Positions 1 through 9,135 of a stretch of 64,000 nucleotides of DNA are shown in pieces. Origin of the DNA: Sinohyriopsis cumingii (Eukaryota > Mollusca > Bivalvia > Unionida > Unionidae); contig JAPYKE020000036.1 in NCBI GenBank assembly GCA_028554795.2, positions 124,001 through 188,000 on the forward strand. The letters are read 5' to 3'. Position 1 is the first letter of the stretch. The number at the start of each line of letters is the position of its first letter. Under the pieces are notes generated by a model that was not told the origin of the DNA, searched no databases, and saw nothing but the letters and a program-made list of their open reading frames with translations. A program made the position numbers and the translations under genes.

Positions 1-2800
1 GTTGTCTGGTGAATTTGCACTAAATCCAAATGCAAAGTCTGCAAAGTCTAACGATGATAATGCTGCACTGCTGACAGTATAGAAATTGTTTCCATTTTCT
101 TTGTATTTATACACAGCAGTCAGTACTTCAAAGGTCATCAGTTTTCTCTGAAGTCTCAGGAAAACTATTGTATTGGTACATTTAAAGACCCAGAAGGATT
201 AACCGTCGTTTAATTAATTGTAGCTGTTTTTGTTTGCGTCTTCAGAGGTCGGTTGCTTGTTGGTACAGTCCAGTAGCATGATTGAGTGTATCACAGCATA
301 CAGTACTCAGGCCAGATGTCAACATAAAGGGATTATGATGTAACAATGCACTGTAAAGATGGGTTTGTCAATACGAACAAAGGAATTGTTTATGTAACAG
401 ATAAATTCCAGTGCATTGTGCATCCAAGTCTGTGGCTTCCTTTCATGGTCCTTTTGAATGTCTCCACTCCAATTCCATGATTATATGTACAAATTAAAGA
501 GCCAAAAAGGTTGCCGCCCAAAAAATTACCAGATGGTATATTTTTCGCCAATAAGGAAAATTAATCGCACTATGTGACATTGCCATAGCCCAGGACGATC
601 CCTGCTTTATGTTTGCTACGGCAACCCAAGTAAATCTATAACTAATTTTTTTTTTTGTCAGTACGATTAGTATTTGTTACTTATTAATGAACTTTAAGTG
701 AATAAAATTATATTTTATAGGGAGAAAATTTCTGAATAATAATTAAAGAAATATTGCATCATCGTAATAACTGAACTGTAGAGACATGTTTGAAAGTAAC
801 GTTTTAATTATCTAGGCCTAACAGTAATGAATTGAGGATATGTGATATGTAGGCAAAAAGTAAGTGGCCATGTACACATTCAGAAGAATTATATTTGATG
901 GAACAGTATACACTATATTTGATTTTTTTGTCGAAAAATACTTTTTCACCGTTTTTCTCTATTTGGTTGCTATGGTAAACATGAACACAAATCAATTTCA
1001 CCGACATCTAAGTGCTAGCAATCTGCATGCATATATGCATCACTGTATAGAATTTCACAGCAATCTGATTATAAATAATAGTTCTGAAGCTGTTATATGG
1101 ATTTGGCCCAAAACGTCTGTATTGTTCTCAATCAATTCAGCATTAAGAGATAGGGCGTTAGAAATAAATCTGCACTGGTTTTAAGGTCAAGCAAAACAAC
1201 ACAGCACTAATCCTCTCCATCAGCACTGAGATGTGTTATGGTTTTGAGAAATCACATGAGCTTTATTATACTTGAACTGGTATCTAAATACATTACAATA
1301 TGCTTTAAAAGAATACAACATGAAGCTTAATATTATTCTACATGACTTTGTATCTCTTTAGCCTTGCTAGACATTATTTTACAAAATGAAATACACAAAG
1401 TGAACAAACATAATTTAATTCACATTAACTAAAATTACTGCTATATGATTAACTGTTATTTTGTTATTTTCTCCCTGCCCCAACATGTATACATGTACTG
1501 ATGGAGGTTTTGGTCATTCTTGCTATACCATAGTTCACTATATAACGTGGTTCATTCAATTCAATAAAATTTCAATAATTTCTGCAAAAAAATGGTTCAG
1601 TGTATACGAAGCTCAATAGTTATGGATTTCAACTACCACACTGACATTATAAAGAGGGAGAGCTGAATATGAACTTTTCTAAAGACATGAATTGTTGTTC
1701 TTACCCTGTGCTGTTTAATCCACTCGTGTATGAACTTTATGCTGGACTCAAAATCCTTATACTGCTTCAACTTTCTGATGAGAAGAAAATTTCAGGTATT
1801 TAAACTTCCTTCGTTGTGATAGAGAAAAGAAACAGCTATCTCATTTTTTTTGTGCCACTGGTATCTTTACTACATAATCGAATTTATATGCTGCAGAATT
1901 GTATTCCTTTTATTTTTGTTCGGTGTTTTACAGCACAGCAGTACAATTTATTTTATGCCAATACAATTGGAGTAAAGTTTCTTACCCATGAACACACCAT
2001 GGTAGCTGATCTGGGCTGATCCTATGGCAAGATTTGAACTCACACTATTGTTATGGGTCACAAGTCCATCATGCTAATGTCTAAGCCAACATGGAATTTA
2101 ACTTCATTTGTCACCTTATATGAAATACTGCAGGACGCAACTTGGATATTTTATAAGTGTGCAGAATTATGAACTTTAGAAGACAAGTAAATCAGCCAGA
2201 CACTATCAACCTTGGACTGAATTAGCTTGTAATTGGAATTATTTCAGCTTTACAAATGTCTTATAATACCTGTACATTTGTGACAAGTAGTACTGGAAAT
2301 AATGTTAAGATATGTAATAAATGGGCAAATCAACTTGTAAAGTTCAAGAAATTTAAACAATTGAACATACAGAACAATGCCACTATTTTAAAGTACCAGT
2401 CCAAAACTAATATTGATACGATAAATAAAAATTGACAAAACTGCACATTATGAATACTGAATGTTATTCATTCTGCTTACTCCCAAAGTTGTTGGATATA
2501 ACCGTCCTTCTCATTTTTCCTGTCTTTGAGTATCCCCATTAACGCATCAACTTTCATCTGAACTTCCTGCCTCCCTGCCTGCTGCACTGCATTAAACAAT
2601 ATCAGCTCTTTGATCTGAGCTGCATGTTTTATTTCTGTGACCTGGCTTGTACTTTTTGGATCTACAATCTCACCTGCAGTTTTTGTGTCTGCTATCTGAC
2701 CTTCACTTTTTGTGCCTGCAATCTGGCTTGCACTTTCTGTTTCTGCGATCTGACCCACGGTTTTTGTGTCTGCTTTACCTTCACACAGGACAATATCAGT
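1..2800 (-). CDS. Candidate spliced gene, unit 1, 3' end cut by window start
   Basis: Exons at 2800-2481, 1774-1705 and 147 downward; the stop codons of both terminal readings lie outside the window. Exon B has the Asp codon (GAT) at residue 7. Protein sequence in the visible part is the same as in unit 2. Confidence 0.33.
32..49. repeat. Tandem 9-bp duplication gcaaagtct x2 (unit 1)
   Basis: Two perfect adjacent copies. On the minus strand this creates two AG acceptor sites nine bases apart (ttag and gcag) in front of terminal reading 2, and an Asp-Phe-Ala doublet in terminal reading 1. Confidence 0.8.
509..656. other. Competing inverted repeats followed by a T run (unit 1)
   Basis: TTGCCATAGC at 580-589 can pair with GCTACGGCAA at 615-624 (nine of ten pairs, ten with a G-U on the minus strand; 25-nt loop). 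The same right arm, CGGCAACC at 619-626, can instead pair perfectly with GGTTGCCG at 509-516. A T11 run follows at 646-656 (T10 or T11 in other units). The layout resembles a structured Pol III transcript ending in T's, but no Pol III promoter was found. Unit 5 has one change in the left arm. Confidence 0.4.
1027..1040. repeat. Perfect 14-bp palindrome ATGCATATATGCAT
   Basis: Self-complementary and unchanged in every unit I checked. Function unknown; could be a dyad binding site or chance in AT-rich DNA. Confidence 0.7.
1483..1496. repeat. Perfect 14-bp palindrome ACATGTATACATGT
   Basis: Self-complementary and unchanged across units. It lies about 70 bp from the most variable compound allele of the unit (about 1565-1600). 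Confidence 0.7.
1844..2094 (-). mobile_element. tRNA-derived SINE, unit 1
   Basis: Minus strand, 5' to 3'. A tRNA-like head occupies 2094-2022. Its D stem is GCT/AGC. Its anticodon-like stem is ATGG/CCAT around cttgtga. Its T arm is gtgag-ttcaaat-cttgc, a five-pair stem with a seven-base loop matching a Pol III B box (gagttcaaatctt). The A box tggcttagacattagc is weaker. A body follows with ccatggtgtgttcatggg and gtaagaaactttactcc (2002-1969). From memory this resembles the gtgtccttgggcaagacactt core found in many metazoan tRNA-SINEs, so the family link is tentative. The element ends in A8 (1851-1844). I could not find a clear target-site duplication. It lies inside the A-B intron in the same orientation as the candidate gene. 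Confidence 0.72.
2618..2787 (-). repeat. 27-bp degenerate tandem repeat inside exon A (unit 1)
   Basis: About six successive 27-bp units, each starting ttttt or tttct on the plus strand (tttttgtgtctgctatctg is typical). The copies differ from each other at many positions but keep the 9-residue pattern on the minus strand. Present at the same offset in all eleven complete units. Confidence 0.75.
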
Positions 2801-3726
2801 CTGGAATTAGCAAAATCGAATTATATCTACACGCCCCTTGATTGTATGGATGACACTGTAGCATTACTTTCCGAAGAGTTCTAATTGAATTTACATGTCA
2901 GTTGCTTGTTACGACATGGTACAATGAATGTTAACCAATGGAGCAATACTGCATACAATTTGAAAGATGTTACTTTGCTTTAGTTTTTTTGTAAAATATT
3001 GAAATTAAGTTTGTATTCAATCTAAAAAGGCTGAAAATTACATTTAGCCTAAGACACAAACAGCACGAGTTGATGTTTATGCTTTCACATTAGCTATTGT
3101 GATAATGAAATACTATATACTACTGTTGCACATGGGATGAAAGAGTGTTAATATACAGTAATGTTTCCTCCTTTAAGGATAAAGGTCTTATAAGCAGTAA
3201 TCCGCTTTCCCGCGCATTCGATGTTAATTATCTTAAGCCAGTAGCATTTTCACCATATAGGATACATTCCAAACGTGTTCCACATGTATAACGAAGTACT
3301 TTACTGATCGGTTAATAACCACTTTTATGCAAAGTTTCTACATTGAATTGTATCTGATCCACATTGGAGAATTTGAAAGCTACACTACCGATGTGTCATA
3401 CATTGAAATGTTACAATGAACCTTTAATGGTGGTTATTGCTCGTTCCACTCCAGGCTGAACAGAAACCATAACTCAGAAATAAATGTAGCTTATTCCTTG
3501 TGTGAAATCAGGCAGTACTGGCAAAGCAATAGAGAAACTTCATGCAAAAGTCATTGACTGATACATAAAGCACTTAAGCGGTGATGCTGTCTGGGTGTGT
3601 GCTTTCGAGAATCTTGCCAAATTTGTACAAATTTATACACTTGGAGAACACTGATGCGTGAGAACTCCCACAAATTATTCAGAAATTAGTTAAAAGTCAC
3701 GCATATAAAAATGTGCTCGGTGAAGT
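2801..3726. other. Region upstream of exon A (unit 1)
   Basis: AT-rich with several short open frames on both strands. Apart from the speculative first exon at 3470-3422 and the broken plus-strand frames ahead of 3727, I see nothing assignable. It holds three sites (2985, 3119, 3164) that separate units 1, 2 and 5 from the rest. Confidence 0.4.
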
Positions 3727-3888
3727 ATGGAGATAGCAGTGAGTGATTTTGAGCCCACAAATGCTGATTATGAGCCAATTGTACATGTTAACGGATGGAT
3801 AAAAACAGATGACATGACTGTCAATCTCGCTTTCAGCAGTATTTCGAAATTACATATAGAAAGGGCAGAACCACTGAAATTAATTTAA
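3727..3888 (+). CDS. Small plus-strand ORF, 53 codons, uncertain (unit 1; same offset in others)
   Basis: ATG in a good context (A at -3, G at +4) opens a frame beginning MEIAVSDFEPT and ending at TAA. A minus-strand gene would not explain the pattern of differences between units. Units 3-5 and 8-11 have a three-base gain that keeps frame and turns Ala-Asp into Gly-Ala-Glu. ACT to ACA is silent in units 3-11. ATA to ATC is silent in unit 11. Unit 5 has two replacements (Asn to Tyr, Ala to Thr). Just upstream other frames are open in pieces (for example GDAVWVCAFENLAKFV), with stops and frame changes between them, so this may be the last piece of a decayed gene. Product not recognised. Confidence 0.22.
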   Translation: MEIAVSDFEPTNADYEPIVHVNGWIKTDDMTVNLAFSSISKLHIERAEPLKLI

Positions 3889-4433
3889 AATACAGACAAG
3901 TTTTAAGTTGAAGGCAATTTTCATTTTTTTATCAATCAATTTAGCCCTGTTGATCTAATAGTACAAAACCATATATCCACATCAGGGTTCAGATGAACTA
4001 AATAAATAAGGATGAAAACAAAATTAAATCAAGCAGACTATGGCATTGATGGACTAAAAATCCCAATACAGCATTACCGAACAGGTGAGAAATCCGGCAT
4101 AGTAGTCAGTTAACTACTGATTCAAGAAAGTAAGTTTATGTTTGTGACAAATCCTATTTTGGAGCAGATGTGTCCAAAAGATAATATGTGAGCTCTGGAA
4201 AATTGATTTTGTTGGTATTCATCCTCATTCCCATGCCCAGATTAGTTCTAGATGTAACTTTCAATGTAAGACGAAACAACATTATTTCTTCTGATTTAAA
4301 GATAACATTATAATGTCTTCCATGTTTAAGAGAGACATGAAATTGGTAATAAGATGTTTTCAGTGCCATCATGCAGTACAAAACAAAGGGCCTGGTGGCT
4401 AAAGCGAGTTAAATGGAGCCACAATTAAATGGC

Positions 4434-4768
4434 CTAAAATGCTGAATAAAACTCACTGTCAACCAGCAGGTACCCTGTATGACATTTTATATATCTTGCC
4501 ATTGATAAGAATTGCATATAAATATATAATAAATATACGCCTAACTGTAATCTGCATACTGAAAATACACCCAGTATGTCAACATACACAAAAGGGAACC
4601 ACCTACCTTCCAAACATGGAAAGACTATCAAGTGAACGTGCATCAAAATGTATAATGTATCATACTGCAGACTGTATTGTGAATTGTATCGATACGTGTC
4701 ACAGGTGTATTGTTTCACCACTAGTATACAGATCACGTGTACTTTCTGACCCCACGCAAATTGGGTGA
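4434..4768. other. Stretch open on both strands, possibly chance (unit 1; same offset in others)
   Basis: Plus frame 4439-4768 (109 codons) and minus frame 4736-4434 (100 codons) overlap almost completely. Neither resembles a known family and both are rich in Ile, Tyr and Cys codons expected from AT-rich sequence. Across eleven units I find only one substitution (near 61639 in unit 11), silent on plus and Ile to Thr on minus. A minus-strand TATATAAAA motif occurs near 4488-4496. Length alone is not significant at this composition. Confidence 0.35.
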
Positions 4769-5590
4769 AAAAAAAAACGGGTCCAAAAGATTAGGTTTTT
4801 CCCTCTGTATTTTGTAGTGTAACTAAAACGTCCAGATTATTTGGTATCATTGTAGAGCTACATCTGTCTACTTCTATAATACCACCCACTTTAGTGATCA
4901 TACATGACCTTGATGCTACAGAGCTCAGCAGTAAGCTACTACCTCCTGCCACGTAAATGCGGTGCCAGGGGTTAACGAGCTAAACCACTGAATCTTGAAA
5001 CAATCATTGATACTCTTACAACTTTTCCAGTTTTTGGAGATCAAATGCCTCCTTCTTCCAGTTAAATCTTGGAATGAGAACATAACCCCTCAGTTCCTCT
5101 CATCATGTTTGAACTGGGTAATACACAACAAATATTCTGATTTAGCACTAGAATAAAGTCACCATATGAAGATTTCTGTTCATGAGAGAAGGTCAATACC
5201 TGAGAGCCATACCGTGACCATAAACCTGAGTGGTGAAACTATCAATAACATTGTAAACATTTATGAAAAAAACTCTAACAATGATAACTCTATGGACCAA
5301 ATTACAATGTGATGCTGAATCTGCTGAATCATGCTCAGCACTTATTTATGTGGAAACCCAGAAAACCACACATAATGAACCATATTGTTATGGAATAAAG
5401 AGAGTATATGATGCTTCTAAATAATTTACCTACTGACAGCGCAGACAGACTTGACAATTATATCATTTTTGAGATTTGAAATGCATTGTGGATGATAAGT
5501 GTAAAGATGTAATGTTAATTCAACAGGTATTAAACAGGTCACAAAGTTGTTGATTTTGTATAGTGCGATAATATCTTACTGCAGATTGTA

Positions 5591-5861
5591 TTACATTTTT
5601 ATTTTAAATGTATGATACTGACTGTGCAGTTGTGATGTTGCACTTGAAGCATTACTACCATCACTACATGTAGATGACATTCGACCCCCAGGTACAATAT
5701 CAGGTTCAGTGACTGTTGTCTGGTGAATTTGCACTAAATCCAAATGCAAAGTCTGCAAAGTCTAACGATGATAATGCTGCACTGCTGACAGTATAGAAAT
5801 TGTTTCCATTTTCTTTGTATTTATACACAGCAGTCAGTACTTCAAAGGTCATCAGTTTTCT
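5591..5861 (-). CDS. Candidate terminal exon region, two alternative frames (unit 2 gene)
   Basis: Minus strand, crossing the unit 1/2 junction. Reading 1 uses the acceptor cttcag with exon start 5861, runs 51 codons in phase 0 (RKLMTFEVLTAVYKYKENG and onward) and stops with TGA at 5706-5708. Reading 2 uses acceptor gcag or ttag in the duplicated 9-mer, with exon start 5752 or 5761. It is also phase 0, gives a Ser/Thr-rich tail (TEPDIVPGGRMSSTCSDG) and stops with TAA at 5591-5593. Both are compatible with the phase-0 end of exon B. The AATAAA at 5598-5603 suits reading 1 better, because it overlaps the end of reading 2. I cannot decide between them; ORFs of this length also arise by chance at this AT content. 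Confidence 0.3.
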
Positions 5862-8514
5862 CTGAAGTCTCAGGAAAACTATTGTATTGGTACATTTAAA
5901 GACCCAGAAGGATTAACCGTCGTTTAATTAATTGTAGCTGTTTTTGTTTGCGTCTTCAGAGGTCGGTTGCTTGTTGGTACAGTCCAGTAGCATGATTGAG
6001 TGTATCACAGCATACAGTACTCAGGCCAGATGTCAACATAAAGGGATTATGATGTAACAATGCACTGTAAAGATGGGTTTGTCAATACGAACAAAGGAAT
6101 TGTTTATGTAACAGATAAATTCCAGTGCATTGTGCATCCAAGTCTGTGGCTTCCTTTCATGGTCCTTTTGAATGTCTCCACTCCAATTCCATGATTATAT
6201 GTACAAATTAAAGAGCCAAAAAGGTTGCCGCCCAAAAAATTACCAGATGGTATATTTTTCGCCAATAAGGAAAATTAATCGCACTATGTGACATTGCCAT
6301 AGCCCAGGACGATCCCTGCTTTATGTTTGCTACGGCAACCCAAGTAAATCTATAACTAATTTTTTTTTTTGTCAGTACGATTAGTATTTGTTACTTATTA
6401 ATGAACTTTAAGTGAATAAAATTATATTTTATAGGGAGAAAATTTCTGAATAATAATTAAAGAAATATTGCATCATCGTAATAACTGAACTGTAGAGACA
6501 TGTTTGAAAGTAACGTTTTAATTATCTAGGCCTAACAGTAATGAATTGAGGATATGTGATATGTAGGCAAAAAGTAAGTGGCCATGTACACATTCAGAAG
6601 AATTATATTTGATGGAACAGTATACACTATATTTGATTTTTTTGTCGAAAAATACTTTTTCACCGTTTTTCTCTATTTGGTTGCTATGGTAAACATGAAC
6701 ACAAATCAATTTCACCGACATCTAAGTGCTAGCAATCTGCATGCATATATGCATCACTGTATAGAATTTCACAGCAATCTGATTATAAATAATAGTTCTG
6801 AAGCTGTTATATGGATTTGGCCCAAAACGTCTGTATTGTTCTCAATCAATTCAGCATTAAGAGATAGGGCGTTAGAAATAAATCTGCACTGGTTTTAAGG
6901 TCAAGCAAAACAACACAGCACTAATCCTCTCCATCAGCACTGAGATGTGTTATGGTTTTGAGAAATCACATGAGCTTTATTATACTTGAACTGGTATCTA
7001 AATACATTACAATATGCTTTAAAAGAATACAACATGAAGCTTAATATTATTCTACATGACTTTGTATCTCTTTAGCCTTGCTAGACATTATTTTACAAAA
7101 TGAAATACACAAAGTGAACAAACATAATTTAATTCACATTAACTAAAATTACTGCTATATGATTAACTGTTATTTTGTTATTTTCTCCCTGCCCCAACAT
7201 GTATACATGTACTGATGGAGGTTTTGGTCATTCTTGCTATACCATAGTTCACTATATAACGTGGTTCATTCAATTCAATAAAATTTCAATAATTTCTGCA
7301 AAAAAATGGTTCAGTGTATACGAAGCTCAATAGTTATGGATTTCAACTACCACACTGACATTATAAAGAGGGAGAGCTGAATATGAACTTTTCTAAAGAC
7401 ATGAATTGTTGTTCTTACCCTGTGCTGTTTAATCCACTCGTGTATGAACTTTATGCTGGACTCAAAATCCTTATACTGCTTCAACTTTCTGATGAGAAGA
7501 AAATTTCAGGTATTTAAACTTCCTTCGTTGTGATAGAGAAAAGAAACAGCTATCTCATTTTTTTTGTGCCACTGGTATCTTTACTACATAATCGAATTTA
7601 TATGCTGCAGAATTGTATTCCTTTTATTTTTGTTCGGTGTTTTACAGCACAGCAGTACAATTTATTTTATGCCAATACAATTGGAGTAAAGTTTCTTACC
7701 CATGAACACACCATGGTAGCTGATCTGGGCTGATCCTATGGCAAGATTTGAACTCACACTATTGTTATGGGTCACAAGTCCATCATGCTAATGTCTAAGC
7801 CAACATGGAATTTAACTTCATTTGTCACCTTATATGAAATACTGCAGGACGCAACTTGGATATTTTATAAGTGTGCAGAATTATGAACTTTAGAAGACAA
7901 GTAAATCAGCCAGACACTATCAACCTTGGACTGAATTAGCTTGTAATTGGAATTATTTCAGCTTTACAAATGTCTTATAATACCTGTACATTTGTGACAA
8001 GTAGTACTGGAAATAATGTTAAGATATGTAATAAATGGGCAAATCAACTTGTAAAGTTCAAGAAATTTAAACAATTGAACATACAGAACAATGCCACTAT
8101 TTTAAAGTACCAGTCCAAAACTAATATTGATACGATAAATAAAAATTGACAAAACTGCACATTATGAATACTGAATGTTATTCATTCTGCTTACTCCCAA
8201 AGTTGTTGGATATAACCGTCCTTCTCATTTTTCCTGTCTTTGAGTATCCCCATTAACGCATCAACTTTCATCTGAACTTCCTGCCTCCCTGCCTGCTGCA
8301 CTGCATTAAACAATATCAGCTCTTTGATCTGAGCTGCATGTTTTATTTCTGTGACCTGGCTTGTACTTTTTGGATCTACAATCTCACCTGCAGTTTTTGT
8401 GTCTGCTATCTGACCTTCACTTTTTGTGCCTGCAATCTGGCTTGCACTTTCTGTTTCTGCGATCTGACCCACGGTTTTTGTGTCTGCTTTACCTTCACAC
8501 AGGACAATATCAGT
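5591..8514 (-). CDS. Candidate spliced gene, unit 2, complete from exon A to stop
   Basis: Reference model: exons 8514-8195, 7488-7419 and a terminal exon starting at 5861 or 5752. Product not recognised: nonapeptide repeats, a charged helical middle and a short tail. The intron between exons A and B is 706 nt and contains the SINE. The intron before the terminal exon is about 1.6 kb. The start codon and promoter are not identified. Confidence 0.35.
5598..5603 (-). promoter_or_regulatory. Polyadenylation signal AATAAA (also in every other unit junction)
   Basis: Minus-strand AATAAA lies about 105 nt after the reading-1 stop and is the only AATAAA I found just downstream of the candidate terminal exon. 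Equivalent copies sit at 11312, 17026, 22742, 28459, 34173, 39886, 45599, 51315, 57031 and 62747. It supports transcript ends in each unit but such hexamers are common in AT-rich DNA. Confidence 0.35.
7419..7488 (-). CDS. Candidate exon B, 70 nt, phase-matched to exon A (unit 2 example)
   Basis: Minus strand. The acceptor is ttttcttctcatcag, with a good pyrimidine tract, and the donor is AGG|GTAAGA. Exon A ends with two bases of a codon; the first base here completes GAA (Glu) and 23 codons follow in frame. The encoded peptide begins KLKQYKDFESSIKF and ends with HEWIKQHR, a charged amphipathic stretch containing one Trp, and leaves in phase 0. Residue 7 is Asp in units 1, 2 and 5 and Glu in the others. 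This resembles a helical linker, but I do not recognise a family. The phase match with strong signals on both sides is the main argument that A and B belong to one spliced transcript. Confidence 0.42.
7558..7808 (-). mobile_element. tRNA-derived SINE, unit 2
   Basis: Identical to the unit 1 element by eye. Confidence 0.72.
8195..8514 (-). CDS. Candidate internal exon A, nonapeptide-repeat and helical segment (unit 2 example)
   Basis: Read on the minus strand. The left intron ends in gctaattccag, a plausible branch-point and acceptor; the frame then stays open for 106 codons plus two bases to a donor of the form GA|GTAAGC. If not spliced, the frame stops two codons later. Residues about 10-60 are six degenerate 9-residue repeats with consensus AxTKxxGQI, encoded by 27-bp units. 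The next 45 residues are charged (KVDALMGILKDRKNEKDG) and look helical, possibly coiled coil. No known domain is recognised. There is no in-frame ATG before the helical part, so a start must lie in an unseen exon or the segment is non-coding. An internal acceptor at 8483 (GCAG) would give a shorter exon. The exon recurs at the same offset in all eleven complete units. Confidence 0.42.
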
Positions 8515-9135
8515 CTGGAATTAGCAAAATCGAATTATATCTACACGCCCCTTGATTGTATGGATGACACTGTAGCATTACTTTCCGAAGAGTTCTAATT
8601 GAATTTACATGTCAGTTGCTTGTTACGACATGGTACAATGAATGTTAACCAATGGAGCAATACTGCATACAATTTGAAAGATGTTACTTTGCTTTAGTTT
8701 TTTTGTAAAATATTGAAATTAAGTTTGTATTCAATCTAAAAAGGCTGAAAATTACATTTAGCCTAAGACACAAACAGCACGAGTTGATGTTTATGCTTTC
8801 ACATTAGCTATTGTGATAATGAAATACTATATACTACTGTTGCACATGGGATGAAAGAGTGTTAATATACAGTAATGTTTCCTCCTTTAAGGATAAAGGT
8901 CTTATAAGCAGTAATCCGCTTTCCCGCGCATTCGATGTTAATTATCTTAAGCCAGTAGCATTTTCACCATATAGGATACATTCCAAACGTGTTCCACATG
9001 TATAACGAAGTACTTTACTGATCGGTTAATAACCACTTTTATGCAAAGTTTCTACATTGAATTGTATCTGATCCACATTGGAGAATTTGAAAGCTACACT
9101 ACCGATGTGTCATACATTGAAATGTTACAATGAAC

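Larger units (their letters stand above)
148..1704. other. Intron-like region between exon B and terminal exon (unit 1; same offset in others)
   Basis: Besides the stem-loop block and palindromes I see no convincing exon. The plus-strand frame 864-1184 is a likely chance ORF: it has no family resemblance, and in units 3 and 8 a lost T extends it from 106 to 136 codons. Two minus-strand frames (about 340-475 and 1060-1180) are open for 39-50 codons without good splice borders. Confidence 0.45.
1..5714. repeat. Tandem unit 1 (5714 bp)
   Basis: Used as the coordinate reference for unit positions. T run of 11 at 646-656 and A run of 10 near 4768-4777. Together with unit 2 it carries the short allele at about 3760 (aaatgctgattatg), and caataaaatttcaa at about 1560. 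Confidence 0.97.
4150..5714. other. Nearly invariant block of the unit
   Basis: By eye, all full units agree here except the A9/A10 run near 4768, two changes in unit 3 (near 16812 and 17094) and one in unit 11 (near 61639). The first 4.1 kb of the unit has dozens of variable sites. Contents: the both-strand-open stretch, short minus-strand open pieces without clear borders near 4800-5060 and 5200-5350, and the 3' end of the candidate gene. No recognised RNA gene. Confidence 0.55.

Noticed and set aside
864-1184. 106-codon plus-strand ORF (136 codons in units 3 and 8)
   Set aside because: Starts at GTG or a following ATG, has no recognisable domain, and at this AT content ORFs of this length are expected by chance.
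1816-2019. 67-codon plus-strand ORF
   Set aside because: Runs antisense through the SINE and is broken in unit 7 by the shorter T run; a shadow of the element.
2624-2884. 86- and 64-codon plus-strand ORFs over the 27-bp repeats
   Set aside because: Antisense shadows of exon A; Cys/Phe/Leu-rich low-complexity products that arise because a 27-bp repeat keeps several frames open.
4154-4381. 75-codon minus-strand ORF with a fair acceptor (attttccag near 4197)
   Set aside because: No donor, no phase partner and no poly(A) signal nearby; not enough to call an exon.
4388-4998. Inverted GTGG(C/T)T(A/T)AGC-type motifs as terminal inverted repeats of a MITE or hAT-like element
   Set aside because: Only about 13 of 18 bases match, and I found no target-site duplication outside them.
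4965-4998. Second tRNA-like A box (gtggtttagctcgttaac on the minus strand)
   Set aside because: No B box at the expected distance and no drawable arms.
5000-5350. Minus-strand open pieces (e.g. ELRGYVLIPRFNWKKEAFD) as additional exons
   Set aside because: The introns between the possible borders would be only about 24-32 nt, and frames do not chain.
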